NCBI GenBank assembly: GCA_021399435.1
Contig: JAJTUP010000017.1
Coordinates: forward strand, 744,001-808,000
Reading direction: 5' to 3'
Source: Diaporthe sp. PMI_573
Lineage: Eukaryota > Ascomycota > Sordariomycetes > Diaporthales > Diaporthaceae
Length of the DNA: 64,000 bases
How positions within the stretch are numbered: position 1 is the first letter of the stretch; each line of letters begins with the position of its first letter. A program made the translations under genes and the position numbers. Positions 12,091 to 23,897 of this stretch are shown here, one piece after another. The notes beneath the pieces were generated by a model. The model did no database searches. It was not told the origin of the DNA and saw nothing but the letters and a program-made list of their open reading frames with translations.

Positions 12091-14012
12091 TTAAAATTCG
12101 AGATCTAAAAACTTACTTGCTGGAAAAGAACAGCAAGATCTAATAACAGTCCCAGGTTTCCCAGTCGCATCTCTTGCCTCCTTTCCGGCATTTTTCGACA
12201 CACAGGCTTCTCCTTTTAGGATCCTAACCTCGCAAGTCCCACAGTCGCCCGCTCGACAGGCAGACTCGAGATTGTCGCCTCCCTCTTCTTGTTCCATGAA
12301 TTCCAAAAGCGAAAGACCATCGGCCATATTCCAAGTGCTCTCCTTCCCGCGAAAGCGCACAGTCGCAGCCTTTGGGAGATCTAAGCCGTCTATGCTCGCC
12401 GGATCATCTCCTTCGGAGGACCCGTACGTGAAATCTTCGTAACGAATGGCCTCAGGTGCGACATTGCACTGTTCGAGGTAGGCTTTCATGCCCTCTATGA
12501 AGGTTTCTGGTCCACATATATAAGCATTGGACGCGTTACCTGGCAACTCGACGGGAGTGACTCCGAGCGGATCAATGTGGTACGACTGCCGCACAACGGA
12601 AGCCAGGATGTCGAGCGTGGGCCGGCCCTCGTGATCAAAGTCTCTGCCTTTGACATCCACATCAGGTTTCGGTGCGGTGTAAAACTTCATGGTACGAAGG
12701 TGGGGAGAGATCGGAATCTCCGATCTCATTAGTGGAACGTCCGTCTCACTATTTTGAGTGACGTATATCAAGACGGCTGGGGTCTTGCTCAATGTTGGAT
12801 GAGCAAAATGAGCTTGGAGCATGCTGAGGATCGGAGTCAGGCTGATTCTAGCGCAGATGTAGATCTGGCGATGGGGGAATGACTTGGCCTAATCAGGGAC
12901 AAAAGTCCCGGATGGAGAGCGTGCCAAGATGTTGTCACCAGCACGCACTTCGGAATGAAGGTAATGTGAGGCAGATGGCCCTCTTTTGACAGTGATGCGG
13001 TAGGAGGGCGGAACTGAGGTCGTCGTGGACGGCGACCACGAAGAGATGGACCAGCAGCGAATCTGCCCGGAGGGTAGCTTGAACGTGAGGTACTGTCCGC
13101 GGATATAATCCGCCAATGGCTTGTCGTCGGCTGCGGCTAGATAAAATGACTTGACAGACGCACAATCATCGACCACTCTGGTCACCTTGAGCCCCCGCCA
13201 ACCGCGCCACCGATTCCGCACCGCTGCTTCGCTGTCTTCGATCATCGCCAGCCTGCGCGCAACAACCTTCTTGTTCATGTTCTGCAGGCCCTCCGCACGC
13301 AGGATGGCCTGCGCCATGGTACGGGTGGTGGGATCTGTGAGAGGCGCGAACAAGCACTGAGCGATGGTCGCGACCGGAACCGTCTCTTTGCTCCTAGTTG
13401 GGATGACGGTTGCCGTGTCACCGGCTGCTATGGAACCTCCTTGGATGACCTTCAGGTAGACGCCGCAGAATCCAGTCTTTGCGACTTCGGCCAGCCAGCT
13501 GGCCGGTTGCCCACATCGCCAGGCGAGCCGTGAGCATGGGCTCCGTCCGCCGCACACTTCGAGCACCACTGCCGAGCCTCTGTGGTGAGCTTCGTCCTCG
13601 CTAATTATGTGCTGGTCTTTTGTCTGGGCTGACGGGTTCGAAAAGATCCAGCGGTCCCCTAGCATGATGTTCCTCTCATCGACATCTTCAGGCACGTCTA
13701 GTGTCAAGTTCTCTCCCCCCAAAACGCCCAGTCCCATTGTGACCGCTCGATATTCAGACGTGACGTCCAGTGGTCATAATGTTTTGAGAAAACGACGTGA
13801 ACTTGCGCGTCGTGCACAGCAGACTTGTGCCCCTCGATGCCGTTCTCGGGAGTAAGAATTAAAGGTGCTGTCGAAGGTGATCGGACAATAGCTGTAGAAG
13901 TTGGTTGTGAGTGTATCATTTGCGTGGTTGCCCGTGAGCGCGAAACAGCCACAACGGTGAGAGGAGGACATGACCGCTTTTGCTCCTCAAGGTTTTGATG
14001 ATAGGCCGACAT
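12091..14012 (-). pseudogene. MOSC - ferredoxin reductase - 2Fe2S ferredoxin fusion, frameshifted and with a nonsense codon
   Basis: Read from ATG 14012 the protein has a MOSC-type N-terminus (PENGIEGHKSAVHDAQVHVV, then KHYDHW). At 13704-13720 the reading frame breaks: SQWDWAFWGE is followed by two extra bases (GAGAGAAC where GAGAAC keeps frame), and the next frame carries ENLTLDVPEDV. That frame continues through the MOSC core, a three-helix linker and a flavin reductase segment (RGQYLTFKLP, SPSGTFVPD) to an in-frame TAG at 12889-12891. The same frame then resumes without further stops through the NAD-binding and 2Fe2S domains. The ferredoxin cluster motif CRAGDCGTC plus a later C is intact. 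The usual AGIGLTP loop is degraded to ARISLTP. The two lesions indicate a recently inactivated gene. Confidence 0.85.
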
Positions 14013-15188
14013 GATGCAATACTGTCCTGGTTTGGTGTGTGATAAACCGTATCTCCAGAGGTAAGCCGTGAAAATTCCAGACTGGGTTATAAATACATGA
14101 TGGAGGAGGTAGCAAGAAGAAATGACGTGCAATAGATGAGAAAATAAGCCTTCGTCTTAATTAATCCCGCTGACGAAAAGTCCTGCTAAACACTGTTGGG
14201 GAAGGGCGCGACGGCACGCGATACAATCTGCCCAGGTGGGATAGAAGGATCCATGAAAGATGCCCGGATGATCCATGGACAGTTCAGATTACCAATGAGA
14301 ATACGCCCCAGGTCATTGGTTGAGATCGGCCCTTCGAATAGGCACCAGTCGCTGTGAATCTCGGTATTTGCACAGTCCCTGCACGATGATGCACGGGCAA
14401 CAACAACGCGTGCGAGTAGTTTTGGTCCTTGTTTTGACATCCAATGAATCTTCCTTGGCTCTGATATTCTTTATTTTGAACTTCACTCTGTGATGACGAA
14501 GCCTGGTGGATTGAATCTGACGAGAACGTTTCGATATGTGCACCACTCGAGCTACAGTATTGTTATTATTCTGGTGCTGTCTAACCTTGCGTATGCAAAA
14601 GTGGATGGTGTGCCGAGTTGTTGGGTTCCGCTCGAAAAGCAGAGAACTTTGAGTGTATTTCAATTGACTGTTGGAGGCTGTATCTTGTTTATTTGCATGT
14701 AGACGAATGTCGCGGAGTAGAGATTGGTGAAGAGGAGAAAGGGGAACAGAGTCATGCGAAGACTCTGAGGCTTATTCTCAGAATCGTTCAAGATATGATT
14801 GGGCTGTTGATTTCCAGAGATGCCGAGTCGCCTTGAGTTCATGAATAACGTCTAGTCAGAAGCGTCGCTGAGTTACAGCCAAACTTATCAACTTCGGTTG
14901 TGGTCTTTTCTTCTGTCTTTTCTTCTTCTCTTCTTCTTGTGTAGCAACATTACTTCACTGCCACTGATTCGACTGCAAAGTCCGCAGAGATAACGTAGGA
15001 CAGCCGCTGTGCGTTTGATCAATCAGGCACTGAGTTGCGATAGAAACTCTTCAGCCGGGTCCAATCTTGAACCCCGTATCACAACTTGAATGTTCTGTTT
15101 CCATTTGAAGACTCACTTGTAGACGAGAGTTACAATGGTCATATGGACAAAGATGTACTCCATTCTGCTCGAGAAATTTGATGCGCAG
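14013..15188. other. Intergenic, possible unrecognised small ORF
   Basis: A minus-strand frame at 14186-14440 (84 residues, several cysteines near CRDC) has no family resemblance that I can name and may be chance. CT-rich tracts occur at 14905-14945. No other support for a gene. Confidence 0.3.
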
Positions 15189-17513
15189 CTAAATTAGGAT
15201 GAGATCATGTAGACCACAAACTTCGAAAAATATGCTCGGCTTGGACTTTTGGTTCTCTCTGCCAATGCCCAGAGTTTTCTCGCACGAGTCTTCATCCTTG
15301 AACCAAATCTCTACTACTCCAAGTCTGCGGAAGGTATTGGGATGCTCTGCTCCCTGAGCCTCATTCAATAAAAGGCAGGTCGCGTGGAGCCCGTCGTTTT
15401 GAATCAAAGGAAGTATGTGTCTAGTTTCCTCCCAGTGCCATGATTCCCTGGCAATGTCTTCTGCTGAAAAGAATCTCGAGTCGGCCACATCATATCGCAC
15501 ATCAAACCTCATCACATAGTCCCTCCACTTCGACAATTTCGATAACCTCTTGATTCTAACTGGCAATTTCCTCAATGGTCCAGTGATCGCAAGGCCCCAC
15601 ACGGAAGATTTGATGATTGATGTGTACTGTAGGTCAGACCTGAAGTCTGGATCGTCCGAGAGAATTCTGCGGCAAACGGACAAACAGGCATGGTCATCAC
15701 GGTCACAGAATGTAGACGTGTGAGGTATACAGAGAAAGGCCCAAGACCATGACGGCGCAAGCGGTTCGGATGGGATCTTTTTAGCCCTGTCGCCACTAAA
15801 CACCGTCCAGGCTAGAGACCGGATGAGATCTCGCTCCCAAAGTCCGGCAATGAGGTTGTCCTCGGTGAGTTCACGAAATGCGTGTGCGATTCCTGTCAGT
15901 GCTGGAAAACGATCCGACTCGACGGTTAAGTCGGTTTCGGCGTAGAACTGTACAAAGTCGTTCCATGATTTATAGACGTCGTCTATATTGGTTTCTGCGC
16001 TCAGAGTGCGTAGCGCATCCGGTCCGTCGTCTTTTTGTGCAAAGCTCCATTGAAGGGAGATGTCGGGGAAGGATTCGCTGGCAATGCGACTTTTACATTC
16101 CCACCACATCTGCTTGGGAGTGAAGTGAAGAATTCCAGGGGATAGCGCCCGCTCCTGGGCTACCCAACCTCGAGAGTTGAGCAGGCCCTTCGTAATTGAG
16201 TCGTAAAACTCTTCCTGTTTTGCTCTGACATAAATGCCTTTGAACGTTGTTCGCACATCCTGGCCAACCGTTTCCTTGTCGCCAAACAGTACGAGGTCCA
16301 AATCCAGAGGAAAGTTTAAGAGTGGTAGTGGCGTCCTCTCCTTGAAGAGGCTTGTCTTGCCGTCCTTATAACCACTTGCAGCGATGTTGCATTTTGCATA
16401 GCGGTAAATATCGCCCATCTGAGCTGCCTCATACGCCCAATCACGTTGACAGTCTTGGAGTATACAGAGGCAGTCGATCCAGATGTACCTCATGCCCAGT
16501 TGACTGGTCATGTATAGTGCGTCTTTGAATAGGTCGGATAGCTGATGGACTGGTATGTCTTGCTTCAATGTTCCAAGATTGCTATTTGTTAACATGAACA
16601 TCGTGTTACCCCCCCAGCAGTGGCTGAGAGTCAGGTATGGGGCATCTTTCGGGAGATCCTTCGCCTCGCAAAGTCTGGCTGTGGTGTTGGGGGGTGCGCC
16701 ACCATGCGTCCGAACTTCAATAAGCCGAGTCGGAATGAACCGTGATAGGGCCTTATCTCTGTGATTACAATCATCCAAACACCTGTTGAACCAATATTGC
16801 GCTATGCCAATGTTTGGTGCAGACACAACATTGGTAGCACCAGCGGCATATCCTGCGGTCATTAGCTTCAGTATAAATCTAGATCTCAATTATTGCTGAC
16901 CTGAATATTCCGGCCCAAGACCCAATTCCTCAGCAGGAAAGAAGTCCATGTAAATGGTGTCATCGAGTTTGTGATGGGCTACTTGGCCACTGCTCTTGTA
17001 GAATCTGAAGTAAAAACATAGTCCTGTTGGTCCATCGATGCTACTGTACCACGCCGTTGTCTCTTGGACGCATGTAATATACCACGAGTCCGTTATAGTA
17101 TCCCTCACTCCCAGTTCCTTGTCAAGGCCCTCCTCAAAAGAGCGTGATACCTCCTTGCAAAGAGGGCATCCGGCATCGACAGACTCTCTCAGCGACGACA
17201 AAGAAGAGTGATACTCCAGTTCATCCGTCATCGGAGCGCCTGAACACAAAGATCGTACAAGCTTCGCTTCACCTCGACATAAGTTTTGACAGATGGCGCA
17301 CAACCTTGATGCTAACCCAGTGAGTGCGGAATACATCTCCGGGCTCAGACTTTTCGCTTCATCAGAAGGCTGACTGTTATCCGTTCCCAGCTCCGAGGAC
17401 TGAGAGTCTTCGTCTTCCTCATCGTCGTCGTCGAATTCGGCATCATTGTTTTCGTCTATCGCTCTGTCTTGGTTGTCGTGCGCTACCAAGACGGCATCTT
17501 CATTCTCTTCCAT
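15189..17513 (-). CDS. HET-domain protein, intact
   Basis: Two exons: 17513-16901 and 16852-15189, joined over a 48-nt intron (GTCAGC to CCGCAG), giving 758 residues. The N-terminal 200 residues hold an acidic stretch (DDDDEEDEDS) and paired cysteine motifs (CAICQNLC and CPLC) often found before HET domains. The HET core follows: YLTLSHCWGG, the IWIDCLCILQD motif, AAQMGDIYRYAKCNIAASG, and SRGWVAQERALSPG with the WWEC segment. These proteins act in vegetative incompatibility or immunity-like cell death. The gene is a different HET subtype from the broken one at 2-3.8 kb. No defect seen. The start ATG 17513 is the first in frame after a stretch that looks like 5' untranslated sequence. Confidence 0.88.
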
Positions 17514-18552
17514 TTCCGATCGAATCCGGGTTGCAATGAGTATGACGGGTATTATGAATTGATGGCTGGGAAAATGTGTTTGCTGATAGAAGTATCGATG
17601 CGCCGCTGAGCGGGGAGTCTGCTCGACCTTTTCAGGCTGTAGAGCCCCGGACAAGCTTGCGTAGTTCTCGGCGTCCGACACAGCCCTGAATTGATGCAAG
17701 ATTGAGGGGTTTGTCTAACCTCTCTAGGGGTCATTCGCAGGTTATCTGCATGCTCAAGCTTGGCAAGTCACTCGAGGTCCGTAAAAACATCCAATAAGAG
17801 ATAGATTACGCCTTGTGGGGTTTCACAGGTTGACACGTGGGCGCATTTTATTGTTCATCACTGCTGATATCTAGGCAACCATCACAAAGGCCGCGTGCCC
17901 ACTGGCCAGTCTGGCAGCCCTGGTGGTGATTTGATTTAACAATGAGAAATGGTCCATGCCTGATGATGCCAATTCCCCCAATCTCGTCTAGTGCTCAAGG
18001 CTCGAAAACCATTTGACTCGCTGAAGGCTTACAGAAATTGAATGTTGGGAGTCCTCGCTTCGGTAGCCCTCGCGACGAAGGACGGGAGCTACAGATGCTT
18101 ACCCCCCCCCTCTCCTTTTGTAGTATGCTGGTTTCCCCTTACTAAGTACCGTGCGACCGCACCATCTTCGCACACCACACAGTATTACACATTCAAATCG
18201 TAAGTGTACCTGCTAAAAACGCTCTAGTTACATGGGGATAGACCCAAACATACATTTTATATAGAAGATGAATCCAGCAGAATGATGGTTGCAGCTCAAG
18301 CTGCAGTGTTGGTGATTGAGTGGGTACCCACAGCAGGTACACCAAGTACTTCTACGTTACACGCGGTTTGAAGCGACAAGTAACCACGCGCACGAGCCAT
18401 TTACGAGGCGTGCGAGTCATTGTGGCCCGTGCTTTGACGTCTATCGAAGATCCCTTGCCAAATGACATTCTTATTTTTGCGATTCCCCGTCGAATTTTTG
18501 ACGCGTTAAGGTTAGCCGCATGGAACGCCAGACCTTTTGAGCAGTGGGAAAC
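17514..18552. other. Divergent intergenic region
   Basis: About 1 kb between the HET gene and the FAR1-like gene. A run of C lies at 18104-18112. No gene seen. Confidence 0.45.
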
Positions 18553-19467
18553 ATGCCTCCCACGCAGGCAGAGATTGCCAGCGCCAAGGCAGACCTGGCA
18601 GTGCTGCTCACGAAGCAGTTCCAGGATGACATCAACCAGCTCCGCGACGCCCTGGACAGCGCGAACCAGCTTGCGGAGCTGCTCAAGACCGAGAACGCGG
18701 CCCTCAAGGGCGCGCTCAAGGAGGCCGTAGAAGACTACGACTTTGACGCCAACATCCCGCCCATAACGCGCGCCAGGAACGGCAGTGCGGGGCTCCCGGA
18801 GTCGGAGGGGTGGGGCCTGCAGCGGCCGCCGCCCGAGGGCACCATCTTCTCCAACGGGGGCGCGTACGGGGCCAGGAGGGACAACAGGCACCTCATGCAG
18901 GAGGTCAACCGCTGGACCCAGGCCCACGGCTACAAGGCCAAGATCTACCGCAGCAAGCTGTCCGGCACCAAGCTCAAGATCGTCATCAGCTGTGCCCTGG
19001 CCGGGAGGGCGAGGGACCTTGCCCTGCGCCGCGAAGGCGCCGAGGTGGAGGCGGAGAGGGCCAGGGCGATGGGGTTCCACGCCTTCGTCCTCCCGGATGC
19101 CACCGGGACACAGCCGGCCAACCCTGCGCAGGCGGCTCAACCCCACCTCCAGCCCGTGGACCAGCCCGAAGGTATGGGGGACCCCCAGGTGCCGGGGAAG
19201 AAGCCGAGGAAGAAGATGACGCCGCGGCGCAAGGACTGCCCGCTGAGGTTCATCCTGCAGGAGCTCGTCGCGGGGAGCGGGACGTACGTCGTCAGGCACA
19301 GCGAGCTACCGTCGCAGCAGCGGTGCAACCACGAGCCCCAGGTCAAGTTCGCAGCTGACGCCAGGGCCTCGGCCCGGGGCTCGGGATCGGGGGCCGGGCC
19401 GGAGGAGGAGCAGGAGCTGGACACGGACGGGGATGCGGAAGAGGATGAGTCTGAGCTTGAAGAGTGA
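18553..19467 (+). CDS. FAR1-like zinc-binding protein with N-terminal coiled coil
   Basis: Single exon, 304 residues from ATG 18553. Residues about 8-60 are a leucine/alanine-rich heptad region (LAVLLTKQF ... LAELLKTENAALKGALKEAV), likely a coiled coil. Residues about 115-265 match the layout of the FAR1/MULE-transposase DNA-binding domain: EVNRWTQAHGYKAKIYRS, a CALAG cysteine, then RRKDCPLRFIL and a final CNHEP in place of the typical HNHE. The tail is acidic (EEEQELDTDGDAEEDESELEE). The gene is markedly GC-rich, so long open frames also occur on the opposite strand. It may be a domesticated transposase DNA-binding part or a regulator; no transposase catalytic domain follows. Confidence 0.65.
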   Translation: MPPTQAEIASAKADLAVLLTKQFQDDINQLRDALDSANQLAELLKTENAALKGALKEAVEDYDFDANIPPITRARNGSAGLPESEGWGLQRPPPEGTIFSNGGAYGARRDNRHLMQEVNRWTQAHGYKAKIYRSKLSGTKLKIVISCALAGRARDLALRREGAEVEAERARAMGFHAFVLPDATGTQPANPAQAAQPHLQPVDQPEGMGDPQVPGKKPRKKMTPRRKDCPLRFILQELVAGSGTYVVRHSELPSQQRCNHEPQVKFAADARASARGSGSGAGPEEEQELDTDGDAEEDESELEE

Positions 19468-19892
19468 TGGCTTTGCTTTGGGGCGACTACAAGTGTCCAA
19501 AAGGCATACTACGGGCTCTTACGACGAACAAACTATTGTGCGTGCAAGGACTGCTGGGGACATGATACCGCGTCTGAACCCCCGTCGCAGATCAGCTCGC
19601 TGAACTAGCCCTGGGTTGAGCCGTACGCTCAGTCTCGTGAGCAAGGAAGTCGGGCAGACGCCAAGGGCAGCTCCAGGCACGCAACAGGGTGTCAGTCCGA
19701 CCGACTGCCTAGGTAATCCGAAGAACAGGTCACTGCGGTGTCAGGCAAGGCAGGTTATACATAGTGCAAAGCCATAGCTCTCTCACCATCACAACTGAGA
19801 GGCGCACTCGAAATACCAGAACGGCCGCACTTTATGATTTTATCTCGAACTCTAGTATTACACGCTCGTGGATAGGACCATGCTCAGAACAA
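19468..19892. other. Intergenic, nothing recognised
   Basis: A 425-bp stretch between convergent genes, without motif or repeat. Confidence 0.45.
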
Positions 19893-20466
19893 TCAAGTCT
19901 TTAGGTCAAAGTCGGTCACAACCGGCGGCGTCGGCGCCATTCTCGTGTTCGAAACCACCCCAGACCTGGTGTAATAAACACACCCGTAAACCTTGTCTTG
20001 GAAATTGCAGATGACTGGCAACCGCTCCATCCGCTTCACACGGCCAATCACAGTCGGACGCTCGTCTTTCCAGCCCTCGTACTTGATTCGGAAGGCCCGT
20101 AGAAATGCAATGGATTTGTTTGAAGATACACCTCTATCAAAGCCGGGCGGTGGTTGCGTCAGGGGCTTCATTGGATAACTCAGCTCGGAGTTGACAGCTA
20201 AGAAAATGGCCGCTGCCTTGACAGAACGGTTAGTGAAATACAACAAGGCACTTGTTTTGGTCTTTGGCGTTGATGGGTGGGCCATCTGTGCCGACCCTCG
20301 TCCCGAAGGCAGTCTCCCATGGTAGCCAGCCCGGCTCCAAAGGGCCCAGGTCCTCAAGGCGGAAGCTAGGAGCCTCCTTGTTGAGCCTAGGCAGCTCGTG
20401 GGGGGCGTGGAAGGTCGCCTCCCGGATTTTCTTGTTGTGTTGATTCACTGGAACATTGCGGGTCAT
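19893..20466 (-). CDS. Hypothetical protein
   Basis: Proposed exons 20466-20296 and 20216-19893, with a 79-nt intron (donor AGG|GTCGGC, CACTAAC branch site, acceptor GTCAAG). The product would be about 164 residues. It is basic, proline-rich in the middle (LTQPPPGFDRG) and has no recognised domain or signal peptide. The splice choice is the only one that keeps both open frames and leaves an intron of plausible length; the acceptor is weak. It could be a chance pair of ORFs. Confidence 0.35.
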
Positions 20467-21289
20467 ACTGAAGGTTATGCTTAATTGTAGTCGCCTCTAC
20501 CTCGTTTCGAGTCTGCTCGTCGACGGTGCGAGCCCAAGTGTGCGGAGGGAGCTTTGATTAACTAATGTAAGTCTGGATGATGAGGAAGAAGAAAGACACA
20601 GCAATGCAGTAGGATGCAATTTGATCTGAATTCATTACAACAGCACGGCGGGCGGATGTGTGGTGTAAGAGGCCTGGCTCGTCAAAGACGGGAAAAGAAC
20701 ATTGCTAAGAGCTGTAAGTGAATTGCAAAAGGAGCTACTTGCGTTCTGTGGGAAGCTGCAGCTCCAAGGCGACTTTACTTAAAACCAAAGTTGGTGTCAA
20801 GGATTCACTAGCATAAAGGGACGTAAAGAGACACTGTGGTGCTAGCAGGCAGGAAGGGTTTGAATAGGACCTGGGCACTTCACTTACTATGAGTGACATC
20901 CCCCAATTCACTGCCATAGAAAGGGCTCAGGCTGGTAGAGGTTACATTGGTTCAGAAAGGATTGCTGGCCTATGGACCCGCATTCACTAAGGCAGGTGGA
21001 ATTGTTGTGATGTTACCTAGAGTATCTCATGTGAATGGCGCGTGCTGTCAATGACGGCGTCCGCAGCCAACCACCGGCATTATCTTCTATAAAACTCCTC
21101 TGGAGGCAACCATCTGTCGCTCAACATCTCACCACTCCTGCCTGCCGCAGCCTTCAAAAACTGATTTGCCCTCACGCTAGTAATTTCGTGCCCTTTATAA
21201 CGTCGAGAGCCCTCTGTCCTGCTTTGCTACGATGCTTTCGTCCTATTCGTCCGTGCGACAAACAAAAATCGACGAGCAAACTATTGACG
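20467..21289. other. Divergent intergenic region
   Basis: No supported gene in about 820 bp. It includes a pyrimidine-rich part before the small gene at 21290. Confidence 0.4.
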
Positions 21290-21786
21290 ATGGCGCTCTT
21301 CAAGATCACCTTCGAGGTATTCCGTCTAGTCGGAGAGACAAACAACACATACCAGTCGCTGATTCCTCGTCGCCTTTACGACATGGCCAACAAGACCAAC
21401 ATGGTCAATGCCACCGAGATCTCTACAGGTATGGAACGATAGCTCATCCTCCTCCTCATCCTATTCCTACTCTTTGTGCTCCTCTTCCTTATATGTAGAC
21501 CCCTTCTCAGGCTAACAGTACCGTTCTTTGGCCCTTAGGCGATGGCAACCTCGGCGCCGTGTTTCAGTGGGGCAATCTCGTCATCAAGCTAGGCACTAGC
21601 TTTGTCGGTGACCACATGGCAATGGACCGGCTGTCCGCTACCATCATCATCATTTTCGTGGCTGCCCTGGCCCTACGCCATCCCCCACCAGGAACAACCA
21701 TTGGCAATGATCTGGCTAGCTTGGCTAAACTCGGCATGATCATCGCCTTGGTGGCTCTTCTCTTCACCTACAGCGCAAACGCTTAA
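21290..21786 (+). CDS. Small hypothetical membrane protein
   Basis: Two exons: 21290-21428 and 21539-21786, with a 110-nt intron (GTATGG to CCTTAG) in phase 1, giving 128 residues. The N-terminal half is soluble-looking (FKITFEVFRLV, then NTYQSLIPRRLYDMAN). The C-terminal half has two hydrophobic segments, LSATIIIIFVAALAL and LGMIIALVALLFTYSANA, so it may span the membrane twice. No family recognised. The frame join is clean, and the ATG context (GACGATGGC) is reasonable. Confidence 0.55.
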
Positions 21787-22412
21787 GCCAGTTTGTCTTC
21801 CCAACCCAAAATTGCTAACAAAACCTCTAATGAAAACTTATTTAACTAGGCAAACGATGTGCCAACTACTAGAGATTCGACAACCAGTCTACATTATGCT
21901 CCATTTTGGAGCACTTCTTCCTATGCTGGTCTTCTGTGGAACCTGTCAGGCGCTTGGTTGGTTGATGGATTGATCTGGTTTTCTATCACTACGTGTCTAG
22001 TTTGTTGGTTGCATTGCAAGGCATTACGGGAATGAGTACAGTCTCACTCATTGCGTTGGGCAGCGGAGCAGGGTATTGACTTAGGATGCCGGTGCTTTGT
22101 GCTTTCAGGGGGTTAAGGTCACCGCCCCGGCCCTAGTATTCAAGGAAAACAAAATACGCCTTTTATATCTCGAGTTCATGTATGCCTCCGTGACTTGGGC
22201 TGGAAAATGGTCAACAGTAGCAAATAGCTGGTGTTATCCACACTAGATTAGCTTACGTCAACGCTTGCATTTGCCTAATCCGTCGCAGGATCGTCTCTAC
22301 AGATTGTAATTTCGGCGGTGGACATAGTAGTAGGCGGTCAGCTATAAATGGAAGAGATGGTAGGGCAGCCCGCACCGCAACAATACTAGGGAACAAGCGG
22401 GGAAACTTCTAG
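21787..22412. other. Intergenic between convergent genes
   Basis: No gene or repeat recognised. Confidence 0.45.
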
Positions 22413-23897
22413 TCAAACCTCCCTATGATCTTTGGGCACAACGACCTGAATGCTCTCCGCTGTGTCCTGCAGGTACGTTACTCTTTGCACAACTTCCAGG
22501 CCCGCAGCAGACAGTAGATCGTCCCATTGCTTCCGCGTTCGCTCCATGGCCGCGAGGGTCGTCATCATAATGTAGTCCATCTCCGTCGTACGTGGGTGAG
22601 CCCCTTTATCAGGAACAATGATATCGTCGATGAGGATGAAAGAGTCTGGTCCCATAGCAGCAACTGTGTTTTCCAGGATAGCCAGGCACTTTTCATCGGG
22701 GTAATCGTGGAGGATAGTACGTAGGTAATATGCTCTTGCTCCTAGATTCCATTGAGACAGGTCAGCGTCATTTCCCGAATACGGCCGATTCATATTCTGA
22801 AGTAGTCCTACCTTTGACTGGCTGCTCGGTCCAAAAGTTATGAGCGGTAATCTCCACCCCTTCTGTGGGGAGCGCGTGTTGGAGCACGACAGGGAGGTCC
22901 TGCAGGATCACGCGCCCGGGCAGGTTGGGCAGTTTAGCCTTGAGAATGGCACACTGACTTCCGATTCCTCCGCCCACGTCAACAAAGACGGGTGTGTCGC
23001 CGGCGATTACGGCATCGTCTGTGCCGTTGCCTTCGATGAGGGCCTCGAAGTCGATCACGTCCAACCAAGTTGTTTGTCCGCAGAGCGCAGTCATCCAGAG
23101 GCCAAAGTCAGGGATAAGGTCAGGGCGGTGCTGGTGTGCCCACTCAAATGCCGGACGATCTGTGTTGTTGACGATCTGGAATGGCGTCTTGGCCACGTTG
23201 TCCGGATTTTGGAATTTGGTGTCCCTGAAGAAGTCGGGAGCTTTGATGACGGCAGGGGCAATGGTTTGAAATCTTGGACAGAAGTTAGTCACCCTTGCCA
23301 GCAATAGTCGGACATTGATTTCAAAGTTGTATCGACTAACGTTTGATTCATCCCTGCGCGATAACCATTCGCGCTTAAGGTCCTGCTGAGCCTGTTGGCC
23401 TCAAAGGTGTCTTCCGCAACTTCTGATACCAAACCATGTGAGGCGAGGAATCTGAGGATTCGAGCTGTGAAAAAAAAAAACGAAGTCAGTGTCAACGGTC
23501 CTCTTGCAAATGTCGTATGAAATTGATCTGATTTTCTTGATAGCCACACACCAGTGAAAACCACGTCGGCTCTTGTAGGCTTGGCCAGCTCCTCGACCGT
23601 ACATGGCGACCCTTTCTCTGCCAACGTGCTGAAGATTTTCATATACGTTGCTGTCTGGGCACTACTTAGAAGCATGGGCTAGGAAAATCCCCCATTAGTT
23701 TCAACCTCAACATGCGATGGATATCCATGTCTTACAGAATAGATGACCCTATATACCGTGTCTAATGGAGCTTCCACAGCTAGGCTCAGCTTCTGGGCGG
23801 CATCGTAAAGGCGTTGCTGTAGCTTCGGATCTTGTGGAGGCGAGGATGCAACTGACTCGAGCTGTTCGAGCAGTGTGTTGATGTCTTCGGACGCCAT
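22413..23897 (-). CDS. SAM-dependent O-methyltransferase, intact
   Basis: Five exons: 23897-23736, 23678-23552, 23464-23341, 23272-22812 and 22741-22413; introns are 57, 87, 68 and 70 nt. The product is 400 residues. The N-terminal half is the helical dimerisation domain (LLEQLESVAS ... SSAQTATYMKIFSTLAEKG). The SAM-binding motif I is VFVDVGGGIGSQ, followed by GRVILQDLP. The catalytic histidine lies in RTILHDYPDEKC and the next acidic stretch is FILIDDIIVPD. Members methylate hydroxyl groups of fungal polyketides and phenolics. The intron next to motif RFLASHG carries a long T-tract (A10 on the plus strand near 23470). All junctions keep frame. A related but broken copy lies at 52.5 kb. Confidence 0.9.

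Noticed and set aside
18352..19299. 315-residue minus-strand ORF
   Set aside because: Shadow of the GC-rich FAR1-like gene; proline/arginine-rich with no motif.
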